Source: Limonium bicolor (lineage: Eukaryota; Streptophyta; Magnoliopsida; Caryophyllales; Plumbaginaceae). From it: a stretch of 64,000 nucleotides of DNA. The stretch lies in the NCBI GenBank assembly GCA_023374045.1, contig CM041777.1:482709594-482773593 (forward strand). The letters run 5' to 3'. Position numbers and translations under genes: made by a program. The notes beneath the pieces are model-generated. The model saw only the letters and a list, made by a program, of their open reading frames with translations. It ran no database searches and had not been told where the DNA came from. Positions 14,196 through 24,920 of this stretch are shown here, in pieces. The first letter of the stretch is position 1; every line of letters begins with the position of its first letter.

Positions 14196-14356
14196 CGATA
14201 TGTCCGAACCAGCGTCCGGACCTGCTGGTTCAGACATGTCGACGCTGTACGTAAAATGCTTTGTCGACATGTGTCCGGACTTACGTCCGGACCATTAGGG
14301 TCGGACATGTGTTGCGTCCGGACCTGCATGCCCGGACACAGGTCCGGACGTGTGTA
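14196..14356. repeat. GC-rich palindrome island in 3' LTR of A
   Basis: Repeated TGTCCGGAC / GTCCGGACC and GTCGACATG arms in both directions; the same island is at 20336-20494 in the 5' LTR. Confidence 0.85.
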
Positions 14357-14621
14357 TTTTTTCTGCTTTCTTTGCAAACTTCAACAGACTCCAGATTCTT
14401 TGTTTGAGCTCCGATTTGATCCCCGTTTGTTGCGTTGCAAAGCTTGTGAAGTGTACTATGTGATTACAAGACCTTTTTCTGCATTTCATATATAAAATAT
14501 ATCAGTTCATATCAAAACATAAATCCAAGAAAATTCACATAGCAAGTGGGAAACATTGCCTAAAGTGTTGCAAGTTATAAGGTATTTAAACCGTAAAAGT
14601 CTATATGTTTCGCACTTATCA

Positions 14622-14637
14622 AATTCCCCCATACTTA
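14622..14637 (-). promoter_or_regulatory. Polypurine tract of element A
   Basis: On the minus strand TAAGTATGGGGGAATT immediately precedes the 3' LTR start TGATAAG, the position of the plus-strand DNA primer. Next to it is the inverted repeat TTGCTTG/CAAGCAA (about 14640-14657), part of the GAGGACAAGCAA block common before the 3' LTR in plant Athila/Tat elements. Confidence 0.8.
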
Positions 14638-15948
14638 TCTTGCTTGTCCTCAAGCAAATCTTTATGACAAAATCTTTAAACAAGTTAAATATAAAATAAC
14701 CAAACAGGGAGAGCACAGAAAAGATTGCTACAAAACTTCTAGATTAAAGGGTACCAGAAACTTCCTTTTTTAGTTTTTTAAAAGAACCTTGAAATCATAC
14801 AAAAAACAGTTAAGAAGGAGAAGTAGAACCATAAGAATCCAGTTTTTAACCCTGAGCCAATCCACTATTTTCTTTCACATTTCCTGAAACGACAAGGGGC
14901 ATGAAGTTAAATCATATTCCATTATACCTTTCAATGTCACATACTCATGATCCATAATAATGTAGTTTTTATCATTTAAGTACATAATGCAAAGATACTT
15001 CGATTGAAGTTCAATTTCCTTTCACCTCAGACTTTTCTCTCCACCCTTGTAGCGGCTTTGGGTCAACTATCCCAGATATAAAATACCTTATGTAGCTAGG
15101 TAATAAAGCACCCCAAGGAACTTAATAACCAAGTGGATGAGGCCTGCTTAGGATCAGAATATGCCTGTTTGGATTAGAGGAGTACCTTGCCTTGTTCTTT
15201 TTCCACCTTTTCATTCCATTTCAAATCTAGGCTCAAAGCTAAAAACAAGGCTCAAATGATAATTATTTTTAAACTTTAAGCAATTTCTAATCAGAATAAA
15301 TTTTAAAATGGTTGAAAATTTTTAGTACCCCATAATGTTTGTAGGTTTGCAATATTTTCTCTATGGCTCCCTTTTTGACTATTTCAAACTTAACAAATCT
15401 AAAAAAATTGTCAAAGAGAAAAACTTAAGAACAAGCTACGAGGGTACGAGTACTCCCCCACACTTAAGCTCTAGCAATGCCCTCATTGCGTAGAAAGAAT
15501 TAAATTAACAAGACATGTAATCTGATAAAGGAAATTACACAAACAAAGCAAAAGGGAATATGAAATATCAAAAGAGAAAGAGTGTACTCCCCAGACTTCG
15601 TAGAGTGTGCAGAGCTCCCCCACACTTGAGTGCAGCTGTAGAATTACATGAAATGTACCTGTAAAGAATATTCTACACAGCCAGAAGAACTTAAGTAAAA
15701 CCCGAATTTTATTATAACAAATGAAAGGAAATATAGTACAAAAGAGAAAACAAAATAAAAGGACAGGCAAAGTATAGATAGTGGGTTGCCTCCCACCAAG
15801 CCGTCTGGGTTTAACATCTCTAGCTAGACGCATGTTCTTCATTATCCCGGAACAAAAATGAAAGTGGACAACGGTGTTAACGGGAATATGAAATGGCCAA
15901 CAAGTAGGATCAAACCACCTGGATCAAAACAAAGTATTACTGCAGCAA
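14638..15948 (-). other. Non-coding 3' region of element A with two more PPT-like tracts
   Basis: About 1.3 kb between the acidic repeat region and the polypurine tract. No supported gene. The tracts CTCCCCCACACTTAAG (15453-15468) and CTCCCCCACACTTGAG (15615-15630), purine-rich on the minus strand, resemble the polypurine tract at 14622-14637. The minus-strand ORF 15483-15842 is hydrophobic and has no recognised family. Confidence 0.6.
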
Positions 15949-17242
15949 TTAAATTAGGAAAATACAAACTTCACAAAACCTGGTTTTGAAGGAGGTGTTT
16001 GCTGCAATTAATCTTGAACTGAAAACCGGGTGATGATTGTATTTCTTCCTCAAACTGGAGAATGTAAACATTCTCCTTTTGTTGTTTAGCCGTATGGAGG
16101 CAAGGTGGTAGTGGTGTTCCTTGATCAGAGTCGAGGATGTAAATTTCATCCCCTGGATTGAAAATGAAGGTGGAAGTGGGCGTCAATGGGTGGGTTGGCG
16201 GTCATTATTATTATTTAGAGAAGGGCCCAGATTTTTCAATGGATGACCCTTGGTGCGAGGATCATCTAGTTGTGGAGACGCATCTTCAATTTTAAGGATG
16301 AAGGCATCCTTAACTGCGTTGAACGGTGCAGGGAGAACTTCGGGGTGAATTGTATCTTCAAATTCTGATCCTGGATCAAATGGAAAGGTGGCCTTCTCAC
16401 TTAGCGAGTTGACTTCGAGTTTCCACCCTACTTCTTTCGTGCACAAGAGGGAAAGGTCGTGATCCTCCAAATGAAGATCAAAGTTGGATGGTTCCTTCTC
16501 CTCAAATTTGAGGATGTATATATCCTCATCTTCTTGGAGAGGCTCATAGGAAGAGCCCTGATTGAATTCAACTTCAGAGGGAGGTGGCTCCTCGAAGTTG
16601 ATTGTAGCGTTTTGTTTGGATGTCCTGGCGGGAGCGAGCATTTCCTCCCTTCATTTTGAGGATGTAACTATCCTCATTTTCTGGGTATAGCATAGAGAAG
16701 GTGGGAAAATAACGGTAGTTGACTTTAGAGGGAGGAGACTCCATGAAGTTGAGGTAGAAGTTGTCCTTTGATGGCTTGTCTTCAAGCTCAAGCAGAAGGT
16801 TTGATGTTGTTTGCTCAGGTTCGAACGGGGGTGGTGATAGAGAGTAACTCAAATCCTCAGTAAAGTCGTCCACTATATAAACCATTTCATTCTCTGGTTG
16901 CTGCGATGCAAGGTCTAGTGGACCTTCCATCATTTCATTTATCTCAACTAATTTAGCATAGAGCTTCAGTTGGTTCAAGTCGAGGTATTCTTCCTCAGCC
17001 CGCTGCTCCACTTCATGGACCATTTCACTCTTGGGTTATTGCTCCCTTTGAGCTAGTGTGATGGGCTGGTCCACTACATGAATTGTGTTTGCATACTCTC
17101 GTGGATTTGGATTGGTTTGTGAGGGGAGTTGGGCAGGAGGTCTTTGTTGGATGAGAAGTTGTTGGATTTGGGATTGCAAGGCTTTTTGGTCTTTACGAAG
17201 GGCTGTGACTTCATCATGCGTGTCTCGGGTCTTACTCATCAT
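15949..17242 (-). pseudogene. Acidic 'YIL' repeat region downstream of gag in element A
   Basis: Follows gag where an Athila-type element normally has its AITLRSGK motif and protease. The reading begins with a glutamine/proline-rich stretch and PSQTNPNPRE (17242-17036), passes a TAA, then continues in the same frame (17023-16574) and, after frameshifts, in 16641-16183 and 16186-15949. The protein is strongly acidic and carries a degenerate repeat: EDSYILKMK, EDIYILKFEEKEPS, KDAFILKIEDASP, DEIYILDSDQGTP, ENVYILQFEEE. Some units are preceded by F-[DN]-[PQ]-G. No known family is recognised and no pol motif is present. Its role is unknown; it could be a gag extension, or a sequence that replaced pol. 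Confidence 0.6.
16058..16675. repeat. Five short hairpins inside the YIL repeats
   Basis: Plus-strand inverted repeats with 6 bp arms and 6 nt loops: GAGAAT-GTAAAC-ATTCTC (16058-16075), AAGGAT-GAAGGC-ATCCTT (16294-16311), GAGGAT-GTATAT-ATCCTC (16510-16527), GAGGAT-GTAACT-ATCCTC (16658-16675); a fifth near 16135-16152 keeps GGATG/CATCC. Each lies on a YIL codon block, and the arms change together between copies. Confidence 0.8.
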
Positions 17243-17309
17243 TGCTTTTAAACATCTCCTGCATTTGGGACATTCAAGAGTTGGAATTTGAAGGAGGTTG
17301 TTGAGTCAG

Positions 17310-18431
17310 TCAGTTTGAAGAAGCATCATTGCCATAAAGCGGTTGCTGATACTGCCTTTGGCCTCCTTGAAAATTGGGGTGCATGTTGCGCTGCCATGGT
17401 TGTCTATACCCTAATTTGTTGCCAACAAAGTTTGCTTCCTCTGCTGCTTTTAATTCTTGTAATTGGGGGCATTGTTCATAATCGTGTGGCCCGCCACATT
17501 GCGTACAAGATATATCAGAAGATGATAGGGATAGAGGAGCATAGCCTGGAGGGGTTGTAGATGATCGGGAAGTCATCGACTTTTCTTGTTGGGGGTAGGA
17601 GTTCATGGCCATCTGCTCAACTACTTTCTGCAGGGTGCTTACCTTCGCCGCCTGCTGCGTATTGCTCTCCATGAGTTGCTTGTGGCTTCTCATCAGCTGG
17701 TCGAACTTATTGTCACTTTCTCCTACGTGGTATAAACCTGGTGTGCCTCCTCTTGATCCACATGTGGTCCTCTCTGATCTCTTCACAGAGGGACTCTATC
17801 CCATTCAGAAACTGTTCCCCTGGCTTTTTCAAAATATCGGCACCTAAAGAGGATAGTACCATTGTTTTGCATTGATTGATTAAGCCTTTGTAGAACAATT
17901 GAGATAATTGTTCTTTTGTGAGACCATGGTGAGGACACGTCAGTAGCAGTCCTTTGAAACGGTCCCAAGTTTCACAGATGTTTTCTGACCCTGGCTGCTT
18001 GAAATTGTAGATCTCAGCAATCATTTCTAATGTTCGGCTTGGGGGCAGGAACTTGTCGTAGAACTTGGTGGCCATATCATCCCAAGTACCAATGGTACTT
18101 GGTGTAAGGCTGTAGTACCATTTACTTGCATTTCCCGTCAGATTGTGAGGGAACAAGGATAGTCTTGCGTACTGGAGTACTACGTTTGTCTCAGCTAGAA
18201 TGTTGGCATGCTGCAAAAACTTAGTGACATGCAACAGAGCTTCATCAGGACTAGAGCCATCGAACATGCCTAACTCCTTCACGCATCGGATCTGATGATA
18301 TGGCTTCAGCTTTTGCCACTCATCGTATTCAGATTGGGTAAGGTGGGTAAGGTGGGAAGGGTGATGGCGGGTTGTTGTCCTTGATTAGATGGCCTGTTGA
18401 TGTTACGAACTGTAGCTGGTGAAGATGTCAT
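17310..18431 (-). pseudogene. gag: gag of element A (Ty3/gypsy, Athila-like; frameshifted)
   Basis: Nucleocapsid/capsid polyprotein of an LTR retrotransposon, which packages the element RNA in cytoplasmic particles. The likely start is the ATG at 18431, followed by TSSPATVRNINRP; a small duplication near 18340 shifts the frame. The capsid region (about 18330-17713) contains KWYYSLTPSTIGTWDDM, then FLPPSRT and ICETWDRFKGLLLTCPHHGL, the retrotransposon gag signature. After another frameshift (17786-17310) comes the zinc knuckle CTQCGGPHDYEQC, spaced C-x2-C-x3-H-x4-C. Plus-strand ORFs over this stretch are antisense shadows. No protease or polymerase follows. Confidence 0.85.
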
Positions 18432-18599
18432 ATCTGCTTCCTCGTTAGACTCTATCACCGTGGTGGTGTGTTTTGTTGAGATCGTTTCAGCCTTAAAGTG
18501 TGCAGAAAAGTTCTCTCGATCTCAGGGGTGTAACTACCTGTATGATTGTTAATATCGTCTGGAAGGCTGTGTGATCGAGTAATAGGCATTCACCACTCA

Positions 18600-19250
18600 A
18601 AACAGAAAAAGAACTGTGATGTGATCAAATAAAAAAATAGAAAGAAATATGGACGGGGAATTTAAACAGCTAAAAAGAAACAATTAATAAAAAAAACTTC
18701 TCTTTTGTTTTTTTTAACAAAAGTAAATAAACCGAAAATAAACAAACTTAAGAGAAATAGAAATAAATGCAGTTAAGTAAATGAAAATAATAAAATAAAA
18801 TAAAGAAAAGGGACAGAATTAAATTGCTGGAATTTAATAACAAGGGAAGTTAAATGACAGTAATTTAAATGACTAGAAAATAAATAACTAGAATTTAAAT
18901 GACAATTAAATAAAGAACTGGAATTTAATTGACTGAAATTTAAATGACATAAAATTAAATGACATAATATTTAAATGACAGAATTTAAATGACAGAATAT
19001 TTAAATGACTGGAATTTAAAGGACAATGGAAATTTAAATGACTGGAAAATAAATGACTGTAATCAAATTGCTGGAATATTAAATGACAAAAATAATAGTA
19101 ATCATATAAATAGCAAAAGAAAATGACAAAATAAAAATAAAACTGAATTATGAAACAAAATCAATATATCAAATAGAATATTAAAACAAAATATTAACAG
19201 AATAAAGAAAACAGAATATTAAAGAAACAAAATATTATAATATAACAGGT
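18600..19250. repeat. AT-rich short tandem repeats in the leader of element A
   Basis: Between PBS and gag, many diverged copies of a ~15 bp unit such as GGAATTTAAATGACT or GACATAAAATTAAAT. Non-coding. Element E has a comparable repetitive leader of a different unit. Confidence 0.8.
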
Positions 19251-19284
19251 GAATTATCCGGGCTTAGGGACTAGACAAAGTCAA

Positions 19285-19303
19285 GTCCCCGGCAACGGCG
19301 CCA
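19285..19303 (-). promoter_or_regulatory. Primer binding site of element A
   Basis: On the minus strand TGGCGCCGTTGCCGGGGAC lies three bases after the 5' LTR end TGTCTGCA. It begins TGG, as expected for pairing with the CCA end of a tRNA, and resembles the site reported for Athila-like elements (tRNA-Asp type; the tRNA identity is from memory). Confidence 0.85.
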
Positions 19304-19306
19304 TTT

Positions 19307-20760
19307 TGCAGACATGGTAATGTGAGTGGTTGGAACTGACGTAGTTAAAACAAATGAAAAAGAAATTAAAAACTCAAAATACCTTACGGGCTGCAAACAA
19401 AATCCCGGTCGCGGGTAGTATAGTACAGTGGAAGCGACCGGATATCGAACCGTGGGACTAAAGGGGAATTATCTAATTCCTAAGCGGTGTCACAAAAAGG
19501 GGGATTAATTGACTTGTTTTTATAAATAAAATGGAAAGATAAAATAAACTGAGTAAAAGGTAAATTAAACAGGACTCTGGGTTCAGGTTTATATAGTCTG
19601 CTTTTTTATGCTATGTCTTGTCTACCGGTTTATTATAATAGTTTGGAAAAATTCCTGTTATTATATTGAGGACTAAATCATAGACTCAAAAGAACTCGTT
19701 CACAAGAACATGCTCGGTCTAATCCAGATTCGAGCAAAACACATGTAAACGGATTAAGTATGAGAAATTATATTTGCGTCTGAAAATACTAACTTATTAA
19801 ATCATAATAAGCTTTCTAAAGATTTACGACTTAATTAACCTGTCTATTTATCACGGATCTGATCAAAATAGATTTAGTAAAGCATTTATTAAAAAGGCGA
19901 GAGATAAGCTTTAATCGTAACAAACTGTATTTATTAAACCGGCAAAAGCATTATTACATAATTAAACAGACTATAAATTAACCTTCACCCAGAGTATATC
20001 CTCTTAGTATGACATAGTAACTGGTAATATGTTGGTCAGAGGTTGGACAGAATAATAACGCAGTGGTTTTTATGGATGAAAATGGAGTGAGATGGTGATT
20101 TTGTGGAGGAAAATTGACATGGTTTTTGGGGTGGAATGCGATGTGGAAAATGGAGGAAGAATTTGATATGTAATGTGGTAGTGAATGGTGTCTATTTTAA
20201 TGGAGGGTTATAGGTGTATTTATAGTGATATTGGGGTAAAAAGGAAGGGTAAGTCGGTGGAAGAGGTGTGTGAAAGGATAAAATTAATTTATCCTTTCAT
20301 ACCATGTCGATTGGCTCCTGTTTGCTGAATTTACCGACATGTCCGAACCAGCGTCCGGACCTGCTGGTTCGGACATGTCGACACTGTGCGTAAAATGCTT
20401 CGTCGACATGTGTCTGGACTTGCGTCCGGACCTATAGGGTCGGACATGTGTTGCGTCCGGACCTGCATGTCCGGACACAGGTCCGGACGTGTGTATTTTT
20501 TCTGCTTTCTTTGCAAACTTTGACAGGCTCCAGATTCTTCGTTTGAGCTCCGATTTGATCCCTGTTTGCGTGCGTGCGAAGCTTGTGAAGTGTACTATGT
20601 GATTACAAGACCTTTTTCTGCATTTAATAAATAAAATATATCAGTTCATATCAAAACATAAATCCAAGAAAATTCACATAGCAAGTGGGAAACATTGCCT
20701 AAAGTGTTGCAAGTTATAAGGTATTTAAACCCTAAAAGTCTATATGTTTCGCACTTATCA
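19307..20760 (-). repeat. 5' LTR of element A
   Basis: 1454 bp, TG...CA ended, adjoining the PBS. Near-identical to the 3' LTR apart from the F insertion. Contains the palindrome island at 20336-20494. Minus-strand ORFs 20284-20478 and 20331-20516 lie in that island and are not genes. Confidence 0.9.
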
Positions 20761-21924
20761 CTGAGACACACCAGTATTATCATTCTCTCAACATAATGAT
20801 TCATCTCCACTATCCTTCTCTGATTCTAACTCTTTGTTTAATGGACTGCTTTGGGACTCAAGTGGCTAATCATTGTCCGCATGCGCTGCACTGTATACCG
20901 ATTCGTCATCCCTTTTTGTCTTTTTTCTTCTTCGCTTGGAATTTGGTCAAGGTTTTCTTTGTGTTGACTTCCGCTTCCACCAACAAGCTTATCCACAGTT
21001 TGTATGATACTCTTAGAATGGTCTGATTTCCTATACACCGCCATTGGATAATTGATCTCTACTATGCTTACTAGCAACTGTTGTTTCACAACATTGACCA
21101 TGAGTTTTAAGTTGATTAACTGCAAAGAGGATGTTTCGACCTGGATCCGGATTTCAGCATTTTCCACAAATTGGTTGTCTTCCTCCTCAATTTTTATGAC
21201 TTCACTGACTGTTTGGGCGATTTTGCTCACATTAGTCTTATTCCATGCACGCAGCGGCATCCCCCCTAGGACTATCCACGTTCTACGTTTCTCGACTTGG
21301 TCTTGTATATTACACTGATGCACTTCCCTCTCTTCTTGCCCCATGTTCTTATCTTGAATTTGGTTCACAACCACTTCCGCTTCGTGGGTTGTATTAAAGA
21401 CCATCAGGAATTTCTTTCTTGAGAAAGCCAGCAATCCTCCAATATTTGGCCAGTGGTTATACAAGAATTCCATGACTTCTTTTGCTGACCTTTATTTTTG
21501 CATGTTGATGACTACACATTTGTTCAGACAAGATTTCATCCCTTTGTCTGACTGGACATTGATTGACAGCCTCGTTGTGGCGTGGCCATGTGTTTTCTCC
21601 TTTCGTATCCAATTTTTCTTTTGTGTAAAACGCTTGGGTGTGTTACCTCGCATGCTTCGTTGCTCTACCCGGTTGCCATCACTGTTTCCTCCCTTTCTTT
21701 CTCTATTCCTTGATACTCCATCCTAGCCCACGATTTGTATCCATTAATGTTGCAACCTCACACTCCTTCTATCACCCTTTTTGCATCTTCGACGTGTTCT
21801 AAATCAACAAACACACATGCATTTTGGCTTGACTTTATGGCCTTTCTGCTTATGTAAAGTCTTCTCTAACTCGCAAACCTCTTTATTATTCTTTCTAGCT
21901 GGTACTCTGATACTTCTTGACTGA
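20761..21924 (-). pseudogene. L1 LINE ORF1, central and C-terminal part
   Basis: ORF1 of the nested LINE, encoding an RNA-binding chaperone-type protein. Minus-strand translation gives the end of an RRM domain near 21880-21760 (NACVFVDLEHVEDAKRVIEG, an RNP1-like strand), then 21473-20838 with MEFLYNHWPNIGGLLAFS and, further on, RRTWIVLGGMPLRAWNKTN, a pattern typical of plant LINE ORF1 (DUF4283-like). The C-terminal tail is polar and acidic. The RRM starts on the other side of element B (near 30955-30990), which fixes B as an insertion in this ORF. Stops are present. Plus-strand ORFs here are shadows. Confidence 0.8.
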
Positions 21925-22284
21925 TGAAATACCTCGTAATTAAAACAGTGATTAATTAGGCTAATTATAATTTTTAAGGCTTAATTACGCTTAAATAAAT
22001 ATGAGGGAACAAATCCTGAAGAAAACGAACCTTTAAAATGGGTTAAAAGCATAAACGAACCTTAAAGCACGTTTTTCGAGGAAACCGGGAAAATGTGACT
22101 TTAAGCGGGTCAAATAGACTCGTAACAATTTTGGTCAACCAAATAGTCATTAATAGACATTAATAAAGGTTGAGAACCAATAAAATAATTAAACGAGAAA
22201 ATTCTGGAAAACGGGTTCCGGTTAGTAAAACTGTCAAAACCGGAGAGTTGTGGGGTGAGAATGCAAATAAACAAACTTAGTGTG
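21925..22284 (+). repeat. Truncated 5' LTR of element B
   Basis: 360 bp matching the first 358 bp of the 3' LTR (26963-27320) with few differences. It starts TGAAATACC, is preceded by TSD ACTGA (21920-21924), and ends abruptly at CTTAGTGTG, where the interior of element E begins. The rest of this LTR is deleted. Confidence 0.85.
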
Positions 22285-24310
22285 GCATAGTTTGGCATTT
22301 GGCAATGAGGTCGACAAACTGTATATTGACGTTTAGTTGTTTCAGCATTGCCAGAAACTTACCATATTCATTATCCAATTTCTACTTCTGGAGTCGGTGG
22401 GGAAATGGTATAGGCGGTTCTTGTGAAGAAGGTTTTGAAGCTGATGGAATAGTGAGGATGGTGGGAGATGTTTTTTCTACAGGGGCCTCAGCTTTTTCTT
22501 CACTATCCTCTTTGGATTCTTCTGATCTTTTTGGGGATGTGAATCTCGTCGGTTTTCTTACCGCTTCTCAAGGTTATCGCCTTAACCTCTTCTTCTTCTT
22601 CTTCTTCAAAGTCGAGCTTTTCATTTTCATAACCGGCCACCAAGTGCTCAAGGTAGGTATTCTCAGATTGAATGCGATTTTTATAGACTTTGGCGATGCT
22701 TTCAAGTTCAGCTACATTCCTTTTGGAAGTTTCGATTGCTACAACCCACTCTTGGAGGGAAGGGTGTAGTTCTGGAATCGTAACTGTTTTAGCCACCTCC
22801 ATCTTTTCTTCATCGTGCTCCTTCACATAGAAGCACTTGGCTTGCTCTCTTGGATTTGGTTCATTTGGCTGGGGAGAGCCCCTGGCGGTCTTCAAGCAAG
22901 TTGTTCTGCAAGTTGATTGAATTTACCTTCGATTTTCTGGTTGAAGGCTTCTTGTGCAGAGAGCTGGTTCTGAGTTATGGACATGAATCCCTTCATCATC
23001 TCTTTCAGTTCTGCGTTTGGATCAGAAGAGGATGAAGATGGTTGTTGTTGTTGTTGTTGTTGGAAACCTGGAGGGGCACCTTGTGCTCTATATCCCATAT
23101 TAGAATTTGGTTGGGGTCTGTTCCCCTGATAGGTATTGGAATTGTTGTTCTGCCCTCCTGGGTTCTGATCATTATTTTTCCATGAGAAATTCGGGTGATT
23201 TCTCCATGGGTAGTTGTTGTTGAAGTTGTTGTGTTGTAGGAATTACCGGGGCGGTTTCCTATGAAGTTTACATCCTCGTACTGGCCTTTGCCTTCGCATT
23301 GATGAGTTTCATGAGGACCGGCGCATATGACACATCCTTCTGTAGGTGGAGCTGGTGGTGAACTTGTAGGTGGAGAAGCTATTGTTTTTACAATTTCTTT
23401 TTGTGATGTTGTTAGCTTTTCCACCATCTTTGCAAGGGACGAGATCTGGGCTGATAAATGATCTGTAGGCTCAACGTGGAGTAGGCCTGCTGCTCGTGGC
23501 GTTCTTCCCTTGGATCTCGTCCACTGTCTTGTATTGCTCGTCATGGTTTCGAGAAGGTCCATTCCTTCTTTAGGAGATTTCATCATGAAACTTCCTCCTG
23601 CAGAGGAATTGACGAGTAGTCGGTTTCCATCATCTAGACCATTGAAAAATGACAGGCAGAGGGATTGATCGTCGAGACCATGGTGGGAACATTTCATTAG
23701 CATATCCTTGAATCTGTCCCATGCGTCGTACAACGTTTCTCCCGGCTCCTGACAGAAAAGAGTTGATTTCACCGATCAATTGCCTTGTTCTACTGGTTGG
23801 GTAGTATTTGGCAAGGAATTTTTGGGCCATTTGCAGCCATGTGGTGATTGATCGGGAGGGAAGGCTTCGGTACCACCTGTTTGCTGAATCCGACAACGAG
23901 TGAGGAAATAGTTGTAGACGGATTCTTTCTTTGACGTTACTGGTCTGACCAAAGGAATTGCAGAAGTCTAGGAAGAGACTCAGATGATTTGGGGCTTCAT
24001 CTGGGTTCGCTCCACTAAACTTGCCTAGATCCCGGACGGCGGTGATGTAGTGGGTTTTGAAAACCCATCGTCCGGCTTCTTGTGGTGTTAGTTCAGGGAG
24101 AACTATGGCTGATGCTCTTCCTTCGGTATTAGGTTGGTGGTAGTCAGAGAGAGCACGGTGTTCTGGTTGATTTGCATGGTCTATTTCATTTATAACTTCG
24201 TTATTGGCCATGGCTTGGTTTCTCAGGTTTCTTTGTGCTTGTAATAAAGTGCGCTCGGGTTCGGGGCTCGGACTGATTGGTGGAGAGCCTCGGGTTCGAG
24301 TATTTGGCAT
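22285..24310 (-). pseudogene. gag: gag of element E and start of the pre-protease region (truncated, frameshifted)
   Basis: Minus strand. The start ATG at 24310 gives MPNTRTRGSPPIS. The capsid region includes NRWYRSLPSRSITTW, KYYPTSRTRQLIGEI and, after a frameshift near 23755, YDAWDRFKDMLMKCSHHGL. The zinc knuckle is CVICAGPHETHQC (C-x2-C-x3-H-x4-C). A glutamine run (near 23045) and NPREQAK follow, then an ~85-residue acidic, helix-rich insert ending in seven Glu, then KAITLRSGKKTDE, a hallmark of Athila-type Gag-Pol. Near 22350-22285 KFLAMLKQLNVNIQFVD and MPNYA match the conserved stretch just before the protease, where the sequence is cut off. Confidence 0.85.
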
Positions 24311-24529
24311 GCACAGAAGATAACTTGTGGTTTGTGAGAAACTGCAAAATTAATTAGTAAATAGATAAAGAAAGGCAGAGATATTGGTTAGGCTGATAAC
24401 GTTAGTTTAAACAACACTGATATATATTTTTTTGTATATTTTTTTTAACAAGAGTAAAATGACAGAATATTAAATGACAAGGGAAAGAAATGACAGAAAA
24501 TTAAAGTTAGGAGTTAGTATACTGGAAAT

Positions 24530-24825
24530 TATAAGTTAGTAGTTAGTATACAGAAATTTGAAGGACAATGGAAATGAAATGTTAAGGACAATGGAAATGA
24601 AATGTTAAGGACAATGGAAATGAAATGTAAGGACAATGGAAAGAAATGTTAAGGACAATGGAAAGAGAATGACAGGAAATTTAGTTAGTAGTTAGGGGAC
24701 AATGGAAAGAAATGACAATGGAAAGAATGACATGAAAAATAAACAATAATATTAAGATGTCCGAAGTTAGATGTCCAAGTCAGATGTCCAAGTCAGATGT
24801 CCAAGTCAGATGTCCGAGATTAACA
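24530..24825. repeat. Short tandem repeats in the leader of element E
   Basis: About five copies of TTAAGGACAATGGAAATGAA-type units (21-23 bp) at 24560-24700, then four copies of a 14 bp AGATGTCCAAGTC unit at 24765-24820. Confidence 0.85.
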
Positions 24826-24900
24826 ATTTAATAGTATTAACAGATTATTATAATATAGCGAGTGAACTACCGGAAACTAGGGAAATTGATGGAATCAATC

Positions 24901-24917
24901 TCCCGGCAATGGCGCCA
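24901..24917 (-). promoter_or_regulatory. Primer binding site of element E
   Basis: Minus strand TGGCGCCATTGCCGGGA just inside the LTR end TTCTGCA. Same type as the PBS of element A with one change in the overlap. Confidence 0.82.
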
Positions 24918-24920
24918 ATT

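Larger units (their letters stand above)
11467..14621 (-). repeat. 3' LTR of element A (split by solo LTR F)
   Basis: Matches the 5' LTR at 19307-20760 almost base for base over 11467-12269 and 13951-14621, with scattered substitutions and small indels. On the minus strand it starts TGATAAGTGCG and ends CATGTCTGCA. Without F and one AGATG copy it measures about 1.47 kb. Confidence 0.88.
11467..20760 (-). mobile_element. Element A: non-autonomous Athila-like LTR retrotransposon (gag only)
   Basis: Complete minus-strand LTR retrotransposon. Order in transcription: 5' LTR (19307-20760), PBS (19285-19303), AT-rich repetitive leader, gag with one zinc knuckle (about 18431-17310), an acidic repeat region (17242-15949), a 1.3 kb non-coding 3' part with polypurine tracts, and the 3' LTR (14621-11467, itself holding solo LTR F). 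Flanks CTAAG (11462-11466) and CTGAG (20761-20765) are a TSD with one change. Reverse transcriptase, protease, RNase H and integrase are absent, so it would need enzymes from another element. It lies inside the LINE. Confidence 0.85.

Noticed and set aside
17288..17847. Plus-strand ORFs of 80-90 residues
   Set aside because: Antisense shadows of the gag of element A, which has recognisable motifs on the minus strand.
19285..19303. A tRNA gene at the TGGCGCC sequence
   Set aside because: Only the stretch complementary to a tRNA 3' end is present, directly inside an LTR border; no cloverleaf surrounds it.
20796..21726. Plus-strand ORFs of 76-88 residues
   Set aside because: Shadows of LINE ORF1 on the minus strand.
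22299..22769. 156-residue plus-strand ORF with a Phe run
   Set aside because: Antisense of the acidic insert and AITLRSGK region of element E; the Phe run is the complement of the Glu run.
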